This document shows positions 1 to 8,413 of a stretch of DNA of 64,000 nt, piece after piece; positions within the stretch are counted from its first letter, which is position 1; every line of letters starts with the position of its first letter. The notes beneath the pieces were generated by a model. The model searched no databases. It saw only the letters and a program-made list of their open reading frames with translations, and was not told the DNA's origin. Position numbers and translations under genes: made by a program. The stretch comes from Brachyspira pilosicoli P43/6/78 (GTDB taxonomy: Bacteria > Spirochaetota > Brachyspiria > Brachyspirales > Brachyspiraceae): the NCBI RefSeq assembly GCF_000325665.1, contig NC_019908.1, positions 2,480,001 to 2,544,000 on the forward strand. The letters are read 5' to 3'.

Positions 1-402
1 AGACAATTAAAATGGGAAAACAGAGAGTATTTAGCTAATGTTCGCGACAGAGTATTAGTAAGAAAACCTCTTTATCCTAAAATGATTCCTTCTGTAAAAT
101 TAGACTCTTTAGGTTTCTATAGAACTAAAGATACTCAAGGCGGCGATTTCATTACTTATGTTAAAGATATAACTATGGAATATGACGTAGTAGTTGTTGA
201 TTTCGAAGAAGATATCGACGATGAAGCTACTTGGCAGTTATTAAAAACTGAAAACGAAAGAAAACAAGCTATTGAAAATGCTAGAGTTCGTGAAGCTGCT
301 GAATTACAACAATTAGAACAAAGAAGAATTAATGGCGGCGATGCTCAGCAAGATGCTGGTGCAGCTCAAAATACACAAACTCAAGAAACTGCTGCTCAAT
401 AA
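1..402 (+). CDS. flaA: Probable flagellar filament outer layer protein FlaA, C-terminal part
   Basis: The reading frame is open from the first base of the window, so this is the 3' end (about 133 codons) of a gene that starts outside. The visible part reads [19 protein letters not shown], then a segment around [19 protein letters not shown] that resembles the C-terminal region of spirochaete FlaA proteins, which sheath the periplasmic flagella. After that come an acidic stretch and a Gln/Ala-rich tail ending in QETAAQ. A strong terminator follows within 30 bp, so this is the last gene of its transcript. The N-terminal signal peptide cannot be seen. The FlaA call rests on recollection of the family pattern; another periplasmic protein is possible. 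Confidence 0.6.
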   Translation, partial: RQLKWENREYLANVRDRVLVRKPLYPKMIPSVKLDSLGFYRTKDTQGGDFITYVKDITMEYDVVVVDFEEDIDDEATWQLLKTENERKQAIENARVREAAELQQLEQRRINGGDAQQDAGAAQNTQTQETAAQ

Positions 403-428
403 TAATTAAGCGAGTTTTGAAAGTTTTT

Positions 429-470
429 AAGGGGAAGCAAATTTTATGTTGTTTCCCCTTATTTATGTTC
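429..470 (+). terminator. Rho-independent terminator after the FlaA-like gene
   Basis: A 12-bp stem (429-440 pairing with 449-460, one G-U pair, rich in G and C) with an 8-base loop is followed by a T-rich stretch. It lies 27 bp after the upstream stop codon. It also falls inside the 5' extension of the next reading frame, which supports the later start at 516 for that gene. Confidence 0.85.
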
Positions 471-515
471 TTTGTATTCTTTGATATTTATATAATCTTG
501 TTTAAGGATTTATTT

Positions 516-1079
516 ATGAAATTAATGAATGAACCTATTTTAGATAGAAATAATTCTTTATATATTTGTATAGATTTGCAAGGTAAATTATTGGCGGCAA
601 TAGATAATTTAGATACACTTATAAAAAAGTCTAATGTATTGCTTAAAACTTCTGAGATATACAATATACCTCTTTTAGTTACTGAGCAGTATCCTAAAGG
701 TTTAGGACCTACTGATGAGAGGGTAATACTTCCGAAACATCATAAATTATTTGCTAAGACTAATTTTAGTGTATTTGCTAGCGAAGATTTTGTTGAGGAG
801 TTTAATAATTTAAATAAAAAGAATATTATAGTATTTGGAGCTGAGACACATGTATGCGTATATTATAGTGTTTATCATTTGCTTCAAAATGGATATAATG
901 TTTATGTGGTTGCTGATGCTTGCGGTTCTAGAACTGATAATGATAAGCAAATTGGTTTAGAACAGATGAGGAAATTGGGGGCTAATATTATAAGTACAGA
1001 GATGGTTCTTTTTGGATTTATAGAGGGTTCAAAAGTGCCTAATTTTAAAGATTTAAGTAATTTATTAAAAAATCAGTAA
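516..1079 (+). CDS. Isochorismatase-family cysteine hydrolase
   Basis: A 187-residue protein of the isochorismatase-like fold, a family that includes nicotinamidases and ureido or amide hydrolases. The expected catalytic triad is visible: Asp20 in CIDLQGK, Lys81 in FAKTNFS and Cys114 in GAETHVCVYYS, the last being the family signature. The frame stays open further upstream, but that extension runs through the terminator hairpin. The start at 516 has an AAGGAT ribosome-binding site about 8 bases upstream. The substrate cannot be told from sequence. The protein looks cytoplasmic, with no signal peptide from this start. It lies 27 bp before tpiA and may be co-transcribed with it. Confidence 0.85.
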   Translation: MKLMNEPILDRNNSLYICIDLQGKLLAAIDNLDTLIKKSNVLLKTSEIYNIPLLVTEQYPKGLGPTDERVILPKHHKLFAKTNFSVFASEDFVEEFNNLNKKNIIVFGAETHVCVYYSVYHLLQNGYNVYVVADACGSRTDNDKQIGLEQMRKLGANIISTEMVLFGFIEGSKVPNFKDLSNLLKNQ

Positions 1080-1106
1080 TATTTTATAATAAGGAGAATA
1101 ATTATT

Positions 1107-1865
1107 ATGAGAAGAAAACTTATAGCTGGTAACTGGAAAATGAATAATACTAACAAAGAGGCTTTGGAGTTAGTAAATCAGTTAAAAGATTTAGTAAAAG
1201 ATGTTAAAGACAGAGATATTATGATAGCACCTACTTTTACTTGCTTGAGCGATGTTAATAATGCTATTAAAGGAAGCAATATAAAATTAGGAGCACAGAA
1301 TTTATATTTTGAAGAGAAGGGTGCTTTTACTGGTCAGATTTCTGCTGATATGCTTTTGTCTGTAGGCTGTGAATATGTTATAGTTGGTCACTCTGAATGC
1401 CGTGATATATTTGGTGAAAAAGATGAGCTTATAAACAAAAAAGTAAAAAGAGCTTTAGATAAAAACTTGGTACCTGTTTTATGTGTAGGCGAACATTTAG
1501 AAGAGAGAGAAAAAGGCATTACTTCTGATATAGTAAGCAGTCAAGTAAAAGAGGCTTTCAAGGGTTTAAGTGAAGCTGAGGCTAAAAAGGTTGTAATAGC
1601 TTATGAACCTGTTTGGGCTATTGGTACTGGTAAAACTGCTACTCCTCAAGATGCTGATGATGTACATAAAACTATAAGAGACACATTAAAGTCTATTTAT
1701 AATGAGAGTGTTTCTGAAGGCATGATTATACTTTACGGCGGAAGCGTTAATGAGAAAAATGCTGATGATTTGCTTAATATGCCTAATATAGATGGTGCTT
1801 TAGTTGGCGGTGCTTCATTAGTTGCTGACAAGTTCGCTAGAATAGTTAATTATATAGCTAAGTAA
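1107..1865 (+). CDS. tpiA: Triosephosphate isomerase
   Basis: A 252-residue TIM-barrel enzyme that interconverts dihydroxyacetone phosphate and glyceraldehyde 3-phosphate in glycolysis. All catalytic elements are present: Lys11 in GNWKMN, His95 in GHSECRD, the Glu in AYEPVWAIGTG, and the phosphate-gripping GTGKTATP loop and YGGSV segment. Length is normal for the family. An AAGGAG ribosome-binding site lies 11-12 bases before the ATG. A GC-rich terminator sits 26 bp after the stop. The upstream gene ends only 27 bp away, so the two may share a transcript. Confidence 0.97.
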   Translation: MRRKLIAGNWKMNNTNKEALELVNQLKDLVKDVKDRDIMIAPTFTCLSDVNNAIKGSNIKLGAQNLYFEEKGAFTGQISADMLLSVGCEYVIVGHSECRDIFGEKDELINKKVKRALDKNLVPVLCVGEHLEEREKGITSDIVSSQVKEAFKGLSEAEAKKVVIAYEPVWAIGTGKTATPQDADDVHKTIRDTLKSIYNESVSEGMIILYGGSVNEKNADDLLNMPNIDGALVGGASLVADKFARIVNYIAK

Positions 1866-1890
1866 ATTATTAAATAATTTTTATTTGCTT

Positions 1891-1920
1891 AGGGGGGATT
1901 AAGTCCCCCCTTGTTTTATT
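1891..1920 (+). terminator. Rho-independent terminator after tpiA
   Basis: A perfect 8-bp stem, AGGGGGGA (1891-1898) against TCCCCCCT (1904-1911), with a 5-base loop is followed by TGTTTTATTTTTTC. It is the strongest intrinsic terminator in the left part of the window. Confidence 0.93.
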
Positions 1921-1967
1921 TTTTCATTTGTATTATTATAGTGACAATATAATTTATGGGTTTATAA

Positions 1968-2999
1968 ATGAAAAAAGTTATTTATGTTTTTTTGTTATTT
2001 TCTTCTTTGCTCTTTTGTCAAAATATAGATATATCAAAAAAAGATTTTTATTTTCTTAAGGGAAATATCGGAAGTACTCCTATAAGTATGTATTTATATA
2101 TAGATAATAATAATAATCTTTCAGGTAAATATTATTATGATACTATAAAACAAATTATTAATATAAAGGGAAGTATTAACGGAAATAGTTTTCATCTTGA
2201 AGAGAGCATTAATGATAGAGTGATAGGTTCTTTAGACGGTGAAATTAGCGGTGAAATGGTTTTTACTGGTAATTGGGTTTCTGCTGACAAAAATAATACT
2301 TTTAGTTTTTCTTTTTATATAGACAATAATTATCCTATCAATAAAATTAGGTTTATAAATGCAAGCTTAAATGTTAAAGAAGATAATGGCACTTTTGAAG
2401 CAAGCAGAGATGCGGTTATTATAGCAAATGAGAAAAAAGTAAAAGCAATAAATAGAATATCTTTAGATGTTGATGAAACCAAATCGATAGATGAAGAAAA
2501 TATTACAACTACGCTTAATAATTTAATTTCATCTCAATATAATACTTGGAAAGAAGCCATTAATGATAAGTTTAATATGCAAAGAAATATTGAAGTATCA
2601 TTTATAGATGAGAATATTATATCATTTTCTCTATATAATTATTCTTATGCAGGCGGTGCTCATGGCATATATAATATTCAGCCTAATATATATTTAATAT
2701 CCAATGGAAAAAGAGTTGGTTTAAGTGTATCGGAACTAATAGAAGATGTAGCAGATATTGATTTAATTAATTTAATGCGTATAAAACTTACAGAGAATAT
2801 GTCAGAATCTGATTTCTTTGATTTTAATAGTATTACATTAAGCGATACATTTGATATTACTCCAACAGGTATAAAGTTTATATGGCCTGCTTATAAGATA
2901 TCCGATTATGCTCATGGTATTATTGAAATAGAGTTTAGATATTCTGAATTAAAGCCTTTTGTAAAAGAAGATTCTGTATTTATGTATTTATTTGAATAG
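1968..2999 (+). CDS. Secreted DUF3298/RsiV-type domain protein
   Basis: A 343-residue protein of unknown role. A Sec signal peptide covers about residues 1-18 (hydrophobic VIYVFLLFSSLLF), followed by an N-terminal beta-rich region to about 140. The C-terminal half carries the pattern of DUF3298, with YSYAGGAHG near residue 225 and a late WPAYKISDYAHGIIEIEFRYSEL segment. That domain is found in anti-sigma factor RsiV and in polysaccharide deacetylase-associated proteins, where it may bind a ligand such as lysozyme or glycan. No transmembrane anchor is seen beyond the signal. nth follows only 12 bp after the stop, suggesting co-transcription. The specific function is unknown. Confidence 0.7.
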   Translation: MKKVIYVFLLFSSLLFCQNIDISKKDFYFLKGNIGSTPISMYLYIDNNNNLSGKYYYDTIKQIINIKGSINGNSFHLEESINDRVIGSLDGEISGEMVFTGNWVSADKNNTFSFSFYIDNNYPINKIRFINASLNVKEDNGTFEASRDAVIIANEKKVKAINRISLDVDETKSIDEENITTTLNNLISSQYNTWKEAINDKFNMQRNIEVSFIDENIISFSLYNYSYAGGAHGIYNIQPNIYLISNGKRVGLSVSELIEDVADIDLINLMRIKLTENMSESDFFDFNSITLSDTFDITPTGIKFIWPAYKISDYAHGIIEIEFRYSELKPFVKEDSVFMYLFE

Positions 3000-3011
3000 T
3001 TGAGTTGTTTT

Positions 3012-3665
3012 ATGAATGATAAAGATATACACCCTATAATGAAAGAGCTTACAAAAGTTACCAAGTCTATGCCTATGCCTGTGGTAACAGAGATAAAGCT
3101 TATTACAAACAGAGATGCTTATAAAATATTAATTTCCACTATGCTTTCTCTTAGAACTAAAGACCCTACAACAAGAGATGCTTCAATGAGGCTGTTTGAA
3201 AAAGCAGGAAATGCCAAAGAGATGATAAAGCTTACAGAAGAAGAGATTGCTAAGCTTATTTACCCTGTGGGTTTTTATAATGTAAAGGCAAAAAATATAC
3301 TTGAAGTTTCTCATATGATTATTGATGATTATAATGGAGAAGTACCTGATGAGATAGATGAGCTTTTAAAACTCAAAGGGGTAGGCAGAAAGGTTGCGAA
3401 TTTAGTAGTTACAGAGGCTTTTGACAAAGACGGCATATGTGTTGACACGCATGTACATAGAATATCAAATAGATTCGGCTACGTTCACACAAAGACACCG
3501 GAAGAGACAGAGTTTGCATTGAGAGAAAAGCTTCCAAAAGAATATTGGCGTGTTTATAATGATACATTAGTTGTTTATGGTCAGAACTTGTGTAAGCCCA
3601 TTAGTCCTTTATGCAGTGAATGTACGGTTTCACAGTATTGCGACTATTTCAAGAACAAGAAATAA
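3012..3665 (+). CDS. nth: Endonuclease III (DNA glycosylase/AP lyase)
   Basis: A 217-residue base-excision repair enzyme that removes oxidised pyrimidines and cleaves the abasic site. The helix-hairpin-helix [12 protein letters not shown] holds the catalytic Lys. The catalytic Asp is in [14 protein letters not shown]. The four cysteines of the C-terminal iron-sulfur cluster fit C-x6-C-x2-C-x5-C ([17 protein letters not shown]). I start at the ATG at 3012; a TTG start at 3000 is also open but overlaps the stop of the upstream gene and is less likely. Length matches the bacterial family. Confidence 0.95.
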   Translation: MNDKDIHPIMKELTKVTKSMPMPVVTEIKLITNRDAYKILISTMLSLRTKDPTTRDASMRLFEKAGNAKEMIKLTEEEIAKLIYPVGFYNVKAKNILEVSHMIIDDYNGEVPDEIDELLKLKGVGRKVANLVVTEAFDKDGICVDTHVHRISNRFGYVHTKTPEETEFALREKLPKEYWRVYNDTLVVYGQNLCKPISPLCSECTVSQYCDYFKNKK

Positions 3666-3714
3666 TTTTTTTAGTATATATTAAACAACTATAATTTATG
3701 TTTTTATTTTTATT

Positions 3715-3915
3715 CAACTTTTTCCCGCCGCAAAAAGTTGCAAAAAGTGCAAATAAGAAAATAATACTAAATAATATTAATTATGTATTTTAGCTAAAAG
3801 ATGCAGCCTTTTTGGTTCTTTGTGGCACGCCTCCGGCACTTCCTTCGGTCGCAAAAGAACTGGGGGTGTGTACCCTAAGGGCACGCTTCGCAGGGGGCAA
3901 AGCCACCACTAATAA
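3715..3915 (+). repeat. Interspersed composite palindromic repeat, copy 1
   Basis: Fills most of the gap between nth and the TonB receptor. Module A starts at 3715 (CAACTTTTTCCCGCCGCAAA, closing as AAAAAGTTG). Module B starts near 3801 with ATGCAGCCTTTTTGGTTC, contains a GGTCGCAAAAGAACTGGGGG block and ends with a GGGCACGCTTCGC/GGGGGCAAAGCC segment. It is locally much richer in G and C than its surroundings. The same modules recur many times between 38 and 61 kb. No coding function is apparent. Confidence 0.75.
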
Positions 3916-3950
3916 TAAAAAAAATACAAAACACAAGTATTCAATATAAA

Positions 3951-5900
3951 CTAAAAATTATATCCAACTTCAAATTCAAAGGTAAATGGCTTTGCTACTG
4001 AATAGGCTGATAATATAGGCGTCTTATTCAATATGTTCTTAAAATGCATAGAAAATATTAAATGCTTAAACCATATAGAATAAAATGATATATTCAAATT
4101 ATGAAACTCTTCTGAATAATAGATTGGATAATTTGATGTCATTGCTCTTGGGCTTGAATATATATAATAAATATTAAAAGATAATGAGCTTAATATTTTA
4201 CCATCTGAAACAAAATCATACCCAAGCAGTGCAGTTACAACATTATTAGGCAAACCTATTTTTGGAAGTTTTTCTTCGTTGAGATATGCAAGCTGATAAG
4301 AATATTCTATTTTTGCTTTTATTTTGTTGTAGGTTAAAAAGTAAATATCGTAGCCTATGCTCGAAGAGAATATATGAGATATAGCAGTGTCTGCATTTTC
4401 TGGAATACTGCTGTACCATATTATTTTATTTGTGTAGGTAGTGTATGTGTATGAGGATTCTATTTTTAAGTTTGTTATAGGCTCTAATGATATTTTTGTG
4501 AGTATTTGATTATATGTTTCTGGCTTTAAGTTTGGGTTACTAAAATTGCCGTAATACAAATCATTAAATGTTGGGCTTGTATAATCGCTCATATAGGCAA
4601 AATACAAACTATAGCCTTTATAAAAGTTTAGGTTAAATCCTGCATTATATGCTAAATAATTATTATGTTTTTGATTTGTAAAAAACTCATTTTGATATTC
4701 ATATTTTATGCTTGGCATGAGTGTGAATATTGGAGTATTATTATCCCAGTATCCGAAGGAAAGCTGCATTTCATATTTTATATTTAGAGAATGTCTTTGA
4801 GGGTTATGATTAAAATTAGTTTCTAAGGCATTTTTTTCTTCTGTAAGTATATCGTATCTATATTCGGGGGTTAGCTGATTGTATAATGTAATGGTATTTG
4901 GTATAAACTCGTCCATTCTTTTTAGTGTTGTATTTATTGCTAGTCCGTGAGATTTATAGTCTGATACAAATTTACCTTCTTTGAAATATGGTCTGTCTAC
5001 AAATGAGTCAAACAAATATGAGAGATTTATATTATAATCCAGCACTTCAGAAAATCCGTTGTATGATATAGATGAAGCTAAAGTTGTAAAATTAAACCAA
5101 GAATCTGTATAGCTTATTGGGGGGATTTGGTACTGTGAGGCTGAACTTGAATAAGATATATTTGCAAATGCATTTATATAATTTTTATTTTTAAATATAT
5201 ATTTATAGTTGGCAGAAGAGTTTATTATAAATTGTCTATTGTCTTCAATGTTTCCTTTAATCCATTTGCCTGCGAGGTTTGTGAAGTTATAATAATAATT
5301 AGCATCACTATAATAAGAATCTGCTGTAAAGGTAAATATTTGATTGTCGTCTATATTTTTTGAAAAGAGTATTGAAGGGGCTATTGTGTTGTATGAGCCG
5401 TATGATAATGATAAAAGTATAATATCTTCTTTTGGAGTTTTTGTTGTGATATAAATTGAAGAGCCTATAATTTCTATTTTTTCTATGAGGTTTGAAGGTA
5501 TTCTTCTTAAATCCACACCTGCATCGGCATTGCCTTTAGCAGTATTCATCAAAACACCATTAATATATATTTTTATATTGTCAGCACTTCCTCCTGCAGG
5601 GTCTACTACTTCATTACCCATATAATTACCCTTATTTACAAAGCCAGCCTGATTTTCCAATATTTCTTTAGCATTGTTGTAGCCCATTCTCTCTATTTCT
5701 TCAGAGGTGATGGTTTTGTTATTTACATTTATAGGGATTTTTTTTGATACATTTGGATACTCATTATTTGTTTGAGTATTATTTGTTATTTCTACCTTTG
5801 AAGTAACCCATATACCTCCTTTAAGCTCTCTTATAAGGTATGTTTGAGAATAAAGCATATTTATAGAAGCAAAAAGGAAATATATGATAAAACGTTTCAT
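3951..5900 (-). CDS. TonB-dependent outer-membrane receptor, probably for cobalamin (BtuB-like)
   Basis: A 649-residue protein. A signal peptide covers about residues 1-18, followed by a plug domain from about 60 to 150 (ITSEEIERMGYNNAKEILEN, then IKIYINGVLMN and RRIPSNLIEKIEII). The rest is a beta-barrel rich in alternating aromatic strands that ends in the typical terminal Phe (FEFEVGYNF). Such receptors import scarce ligands using TonB energy. The gene is the second of a two-gene unit, 6 bp after a lipoprotein gene, and the unit is led by a cobalamin riboswitch. That makes vitamin B12 or another corrinoid the likely ligand. The family call is firm from the architecture; the substrate is inferred from the riboswitch. 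Confidence 0.85.
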   Translation of the reverse strand: MKRFIIYFLFASINMLYSQTYLIRELKGGIWVTSKVEITNNTQTNNEYPNVSKKIPINVNNKTITSEEIERMGYNNAKEILENQAGFVNKGNYMGNEVVDPAGGSADNIKIYINGVLMNTAKGNADAGVDLRRIPSNLIEKIEIIGSSIYITTKTPKEDIILLSLSYGSYNTIAPSILFSKNIDDNQIFTFTADSYYSDANYYYNFTNLAGKWIKGNIEDNRQFIINSSANYKYIFKNKNYINAFANISYSSSASQYQIPPISYTDSWFNFTTLASSISYNGFSEVLDYNINLSYLFDSFVDRPYFKEGKFVSDYKSHGLAINTTLKRMDEFIPNTITLYNQLTPEYRYDILTEEKNALETNFNHNPQRHSLNIKYEMQLSFGYWDNNTPIFTLMPSIKYEYQNEFFTNQKHNNYLAYNAGFNLNFYKGYSLYFAYMSDYTSPTFNDLYYGNFSNPNLKPETYNQILTKISLEPITNLKIESSYTYTTYTNKIIWYSSIPENADTAISHIFSSSIGYDIYFLTYNKIKAKIEYSYQLAYLNEEKLPKIGLPNNVVTALLGYDFVSDGKILSSLSFNIYYIYSSPRAMTSNYPIYYSEEFHNLNISFYSIWFKHLIFSMHFKNILNKTPILSAYSVAKPFTFEFEVGYNF

Positions 5901-5906
5901 AATAAT

Positions 5907-6503
5907 TTATTGTTGTTGATTATAATTAAAATCTTTTATAGTTCCAGTTTTAAATGAGCCGTATCCGCCTTCTCCCATTAATTGTTTCCAATATTCTTCT
6001 GTAGGAGGCTCTTTACCTGTAGCACCTGAACCGAAAGCAGAACCAAGCATAAAGTTTCCATCTGTATCTATATGAAATAGCATCCATCTTGAATCTTGAC
6101 CTTGTCTTCTAGGGTCTTCATATAATGCTCCTATCCAGTTTGTGCCTTTCCATTCTATATTTGTAGCGTATATAAAATTACCTAACACTTCTCCATTTTC
6201 TAAATACGTGCCTTTTTCATCTGTTTCCCTTGTGGCAGTTGTTACTCCTGCAGGTACTATTATTTGGTTTGTGAATGTATTTAGCCAGTTTGTTCTAAAA
6301 TATTCTTGCTTGTTTTTATCGCTCCAGCTTAGGCTTAGAATATTTTTATCTGTGAGAAGTTTATATTCTCCTCTTTGTGATTGATTATTATTATTGTTAT
6401 TATTGTTATTGTTGTTGTTGTTTTGCTCATTTGGATTATTTGGGCTTGTACATGATAATAAAAAAATAATAAATGATAGTAATAGAATAAAATATTTTTG
6501 CAT
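5907..6503 (-). CDS. Asn-rich lipoprotein under cobalamin riboswitch control
   Basis: A 198-residue protein with a lipoprotein signal (FIIFLLSC, lipidated Cys at about residue 18). A low-complexity linker with a run of 13 Asn follows, then a globular domain of about 150 residues that I do not recognise (for example LSLSWSDKNKQEYFRTNWLN and WMLFHIDTDGNFMLGSAFG). It is the first gene behind the riboswitch and lies 6 bp before the receptor gene. By analogy with other receptor/lipoprotein pairs it could be a surface or periplasmic corrinoid-binding partner of the receptor; this is inference from context only. The AGGAG ribosome-binding site is 7 bases before the ATG. Confidence 0.75.
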   Translation of the reverse strand: MQKYFILLLSFIIFLLSCTSPNNPNEQNNNNNNNNNNNNNQSQRGEYKLLTDKNILSLSWSDKNKQEYFRTNWLNTFTNQIIVPAGVTTATRETDEKGTYLENGEVLGNFIYATNIEWKGTNWIGALYEDPRRQGQDSRWMLFHIDTDGNFMLGSAFGSGATGKEPPTEEYWKQLMGEGGYGSFKTGTIKDFNYNQQQ

Positions 6504-6510
6504 AAAAAAA

Positions 6511-6528
6511 CTCCTTTAAAATTAGGAG
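6511..6528 (-). promoter_or_regulatory. Ribosome-binding-site hairpin in the riboswitch expression platform
   Basis: On the minus strand a CTCCT box lies 8 bases before the AGGAG ribosome-binding site, so the two can pair and hide it. Together with the upstream aptamer this suggests translational control of the lipoprotein gene. The hairpin is short, so alternative pairings with the aptamer are possible. Confidence 0.5.
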
Positions 6529-6594
6529 CGAATACATAAAAAAGTTTATAAGTTTAAAAAAGAATAAAACTCATAATATAGTGCACTCGACTCA

Positions 6595-6713
6595 ATTGTT
6601 TTATTATTACAATAAGGCATTCCGACTTCGTTAGTTTTTTACAACTAAGCTTTACGGTTGCGGGCCAGCGTGGGATTTGCACCCTCATTCCCCTTATTGC
6701 ACCAAAAGTATAC
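6595..6713 (-). promoter_or_regulatory. Cobalamin riboswitch
   Basis: Read on the minus strand, the conserved blocks appear in order: GGTGC (6699-6703), AAGGGGAATGAGGGTGC with AAATCCC (6673-6696), the core CCCGCAACCGTAAAGC (6649-6664), and a B12-box-like GAAGTCGGAATGCC (6616-6629). An 8-bp closing stem pairs 6692-6699 with 6610-6617. This matches the cobalamin aptamer consensus. It precedes a lipoprotein and a TonB receptor, a typical context for B12 repression. Binding of adenosyl- or another cobalamin form is expected from the family but cannot be distinguished here. Confidence 0.92.
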
Positions 6714-6734
6714 AACAAAAAAAATATGTGTCAA
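6707..6734 (-). promoter_or_regulatory. Promoter of the riboswitch transcript
   Basis: The minus strand has a perfect TTGACA at 6734-6729 and TATACT at 6712-6707 with a 16-bp spacer. Transcription would start almost exactly at the first conserved base of the aptamer. Confidence 0.65.
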
Positions 6735-6776
6735 GAAATATTCTTTTTTTATCTTCTTTTACATAAATATTAATAC

Positions 6777-6805
6777 TTGACATACAGACGTTTTTTTATT
6801 ATCAT
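6777..6805 (+). promoter_or_regulatory. Promoter for the 6854-9295 gene group
   Basis: TTGACA (6777-6782), a 17-bp spacer and TATCAT (6800-6805) precede the gene at 6854 by about 50 bp. The promoter is divergent from that of the riboswitch transcript. Confidence 0.6.
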
Positions 6806-6853
6806 ATCACAAATATTTTTTATGCTTATTAGTTTTTATGGAGAGAGAATATT

Positions 6854-7897
6854 GTGATTAGCTATTTTCAAAAAAATAAGAAGAGAAAAAGTATATTAAA
6901 TAAAATTAAAGAAAAAAGAATAATTATAAATGATTTTTATGTTCCTTTAGGTATAGTGCCTATAGAATCTTCCAAACCTAAAGAGGGCGTGAGTATAGAA
7001 TTAAAAACTTCTGAGGACAGTGCTGATATGTATTCTTACAGTATTTCAATATCAGCAAATAGGCTTTCAGATTTATTTCTCAAATTAATAAAACTATTCC
7101 CATATTACGCTACTATGGTGATAGAAAGAAAAAGCGAGGATATAAACAGAGAGTTTGACGTGCTTATGAGCGACCCTGATATATCTTTGAGCGAGATTAG
7201 AAGAGTGTTTAAAAAATATAATGAGCTTTGGGTAGAATGCGGTTTTGTTGGTTTTGGGATTATTGATGAATATAATGATTTTGAGATTTTTATTAATTTA
7301 GATAAAGAAATCATTATAAACACACCTTTTAAAAATATTAAAAAGATTAACAGAATATTAGATTCTTTTAATCTTTTAGATGAGACTCCAGTTTTTATTA
7401 GTTCTGATGTTCACTGGCATTATTCTTTATCTTCTATAGTTTCTTATGAGAGCTATAGCGAAACTTATGAATATATATTTGATTATTATGATATTATTAA
7501 TAATTTAAAGCATAGTTTTGGTTTTGTGATGATTAATGATGATGAAAACATAAATAAAGAGCCTAAATGGTGGAATGTTACTGTTCGCTGTCTTGGAAAG
7601 TGTAAGACTGTATCTTTTGTTTCTACATATTATATAGTAGCAAACACAATAGAAGAGATGGAAACTGTAATAGAAGAAAAAATGAAAGAGCTTGATATAG
7701 AGTATTATTATATATACGACTATTACAATGTTGACCCTAACAATTATCATCATAAAAGCGTAAACTTATCAAACAAAGATAATTTATTTTTTAGGAAAGC
7801 ACCTTTTGGAATATGGGCAGAGTCTGACATATTTATAAGCAAGGTAAAAGATATTAGTTTGTTTTATATAAATAGAAGTTATGAAAGAGCATATTAA
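6854..7897 (+). CDS. Hypothetical protein, 347 residues
   Basis: I do not recognise this protein. It starts at a GTG with a GGAGAG ribosome-binding site about 8 bases upstream; no better ATG lies nearby. It is soluble-looking, with no signal peptide or membrane segment, and has a charged N-terminus (KKNKKRKSILNKIKEKR). Acidic and aromatic stretches such as YEYIFDYYDII and DIEYYYIYDYYNVD occur in the C-terminal half. The last 17 bases overlap the start of the NUDIX gene, and a DUF1848 gene follows, so the three are probably one operon driven from the promoter at 6777. No function is proposed. Confidence 0.7.
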   Translation: MISYFQKNKKRKSILNKIKEKRIIINDFYVPLGIVPIESSKPKEGVSIELKTSEDSADMYSYSISISANRLSDLFLKLIKLFPYYATMVIERKSEDINREFDVLMSDPDISLSEIRRVFKKYNELWVECGFVGFGIIDEYNDFEIFINLDKEIIINTPFKNIKKINRILDSFNLLDETPVFISSDVHWHYSLSSIVSYESYSETYEYIFDYYDIINNLKHSFGFVMINDDENINKEPKWWNVTVRCLGKCKTVSFVSTYYIVANTIEEMETVIEEKMKELDIEYYYIYDYYNVDPNNYHHKSVNLSNKDNLFFRKAPFGIWAESDIFISKVKDISLFYINRSYERAY

Positions 7898-8408
7898 AAA
7901 TCAATTTAAATACTGTCCCTATTGCGGAGAGAAAGATTCTTTTATATATAACGGCGTGAAAATATTTAACTGTTCAAAGTGCGGGAGGAGCTATTTTGTC
8001 AATCCCGCTTCTGCGGGCGGAATGGTTGTTGAAACACCTAAAGGCATTGTATTTGTTGAAAGAAAGTTTGAGCCTAAGAAGGGCTATATTGATTTGCCGG
8101 GCGGGTTTTGCGAGCCTTATGAGAGAATAGAAGATGCCGTTAGAAGGGAGCTTTTTGAAGAGACTAATATAAAAATAGATAATATACATTTTCTTATAAG
8201 CGGAAGTAATGAGTATATTTATGAGGGTATGATGTATGTTACTACTGATATGTTTTTTTATGCTAAAATAGATTATGTTCCTGATGTTAAACCTTCTGAT
8301 GATGCATCTGAAGTGGTATTTATAAAAAAAGAGAATATTGATTTTGACAAATTAGCTTTCAAATCATCAAAAGAAGCTTTAATAGAATATATTAAAATAA
8401 CTCAATAA
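7881..8408 (+). CDS. NUDIX hydrolase with N-terminal zinc ribbon
   Basis: A 175-residue protein. Residues about 10-35 form a zinc ribbon (YCPYCGEKD then CSKCGRSY, two CxxC knuckles). The NUDIX box GFCEPYERIEDAVRRELFEE follows near residues 76-96, with the REL and EE metal-binding glutamates intact. The layout resembles NudC-type pyrophosphatases and zinc-ribbon ADP-ribose or NADH hydrolases, which cleave nucleoside diphosphates linked to another group. The substrate is not determined. The start overlaps the upstream gene by 17 bases and the DUF1848 gene begins 5 bp downstream, indicating tight coupling. Confidence 0.88.
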   Translation: MKEHIKNQFKYCPYCGEKDSFIYNGVKIFNCSKCGRSYFVNPASAGGMVVETPKGIVFVERKFEPKKGYIDLPGGFCEPYERIEDAVRRELFEETNIKIDNIHFLISGSNEYIYEGMMYVTTDMFFYAKIDYVPDVKPSDDASEVVFIKKENIDFDKLAFKSSKEALIEYIKITQ

Positions 8409-8413
8409 TTATT

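Noticed and set aside
417-515. N-terminal extension of the isochorismatase-type protein
   Set aside because: It would translate through the terminator hairpin at 429-470. The ATG at 516 has a proper ribosome-binding site and fits the family start.
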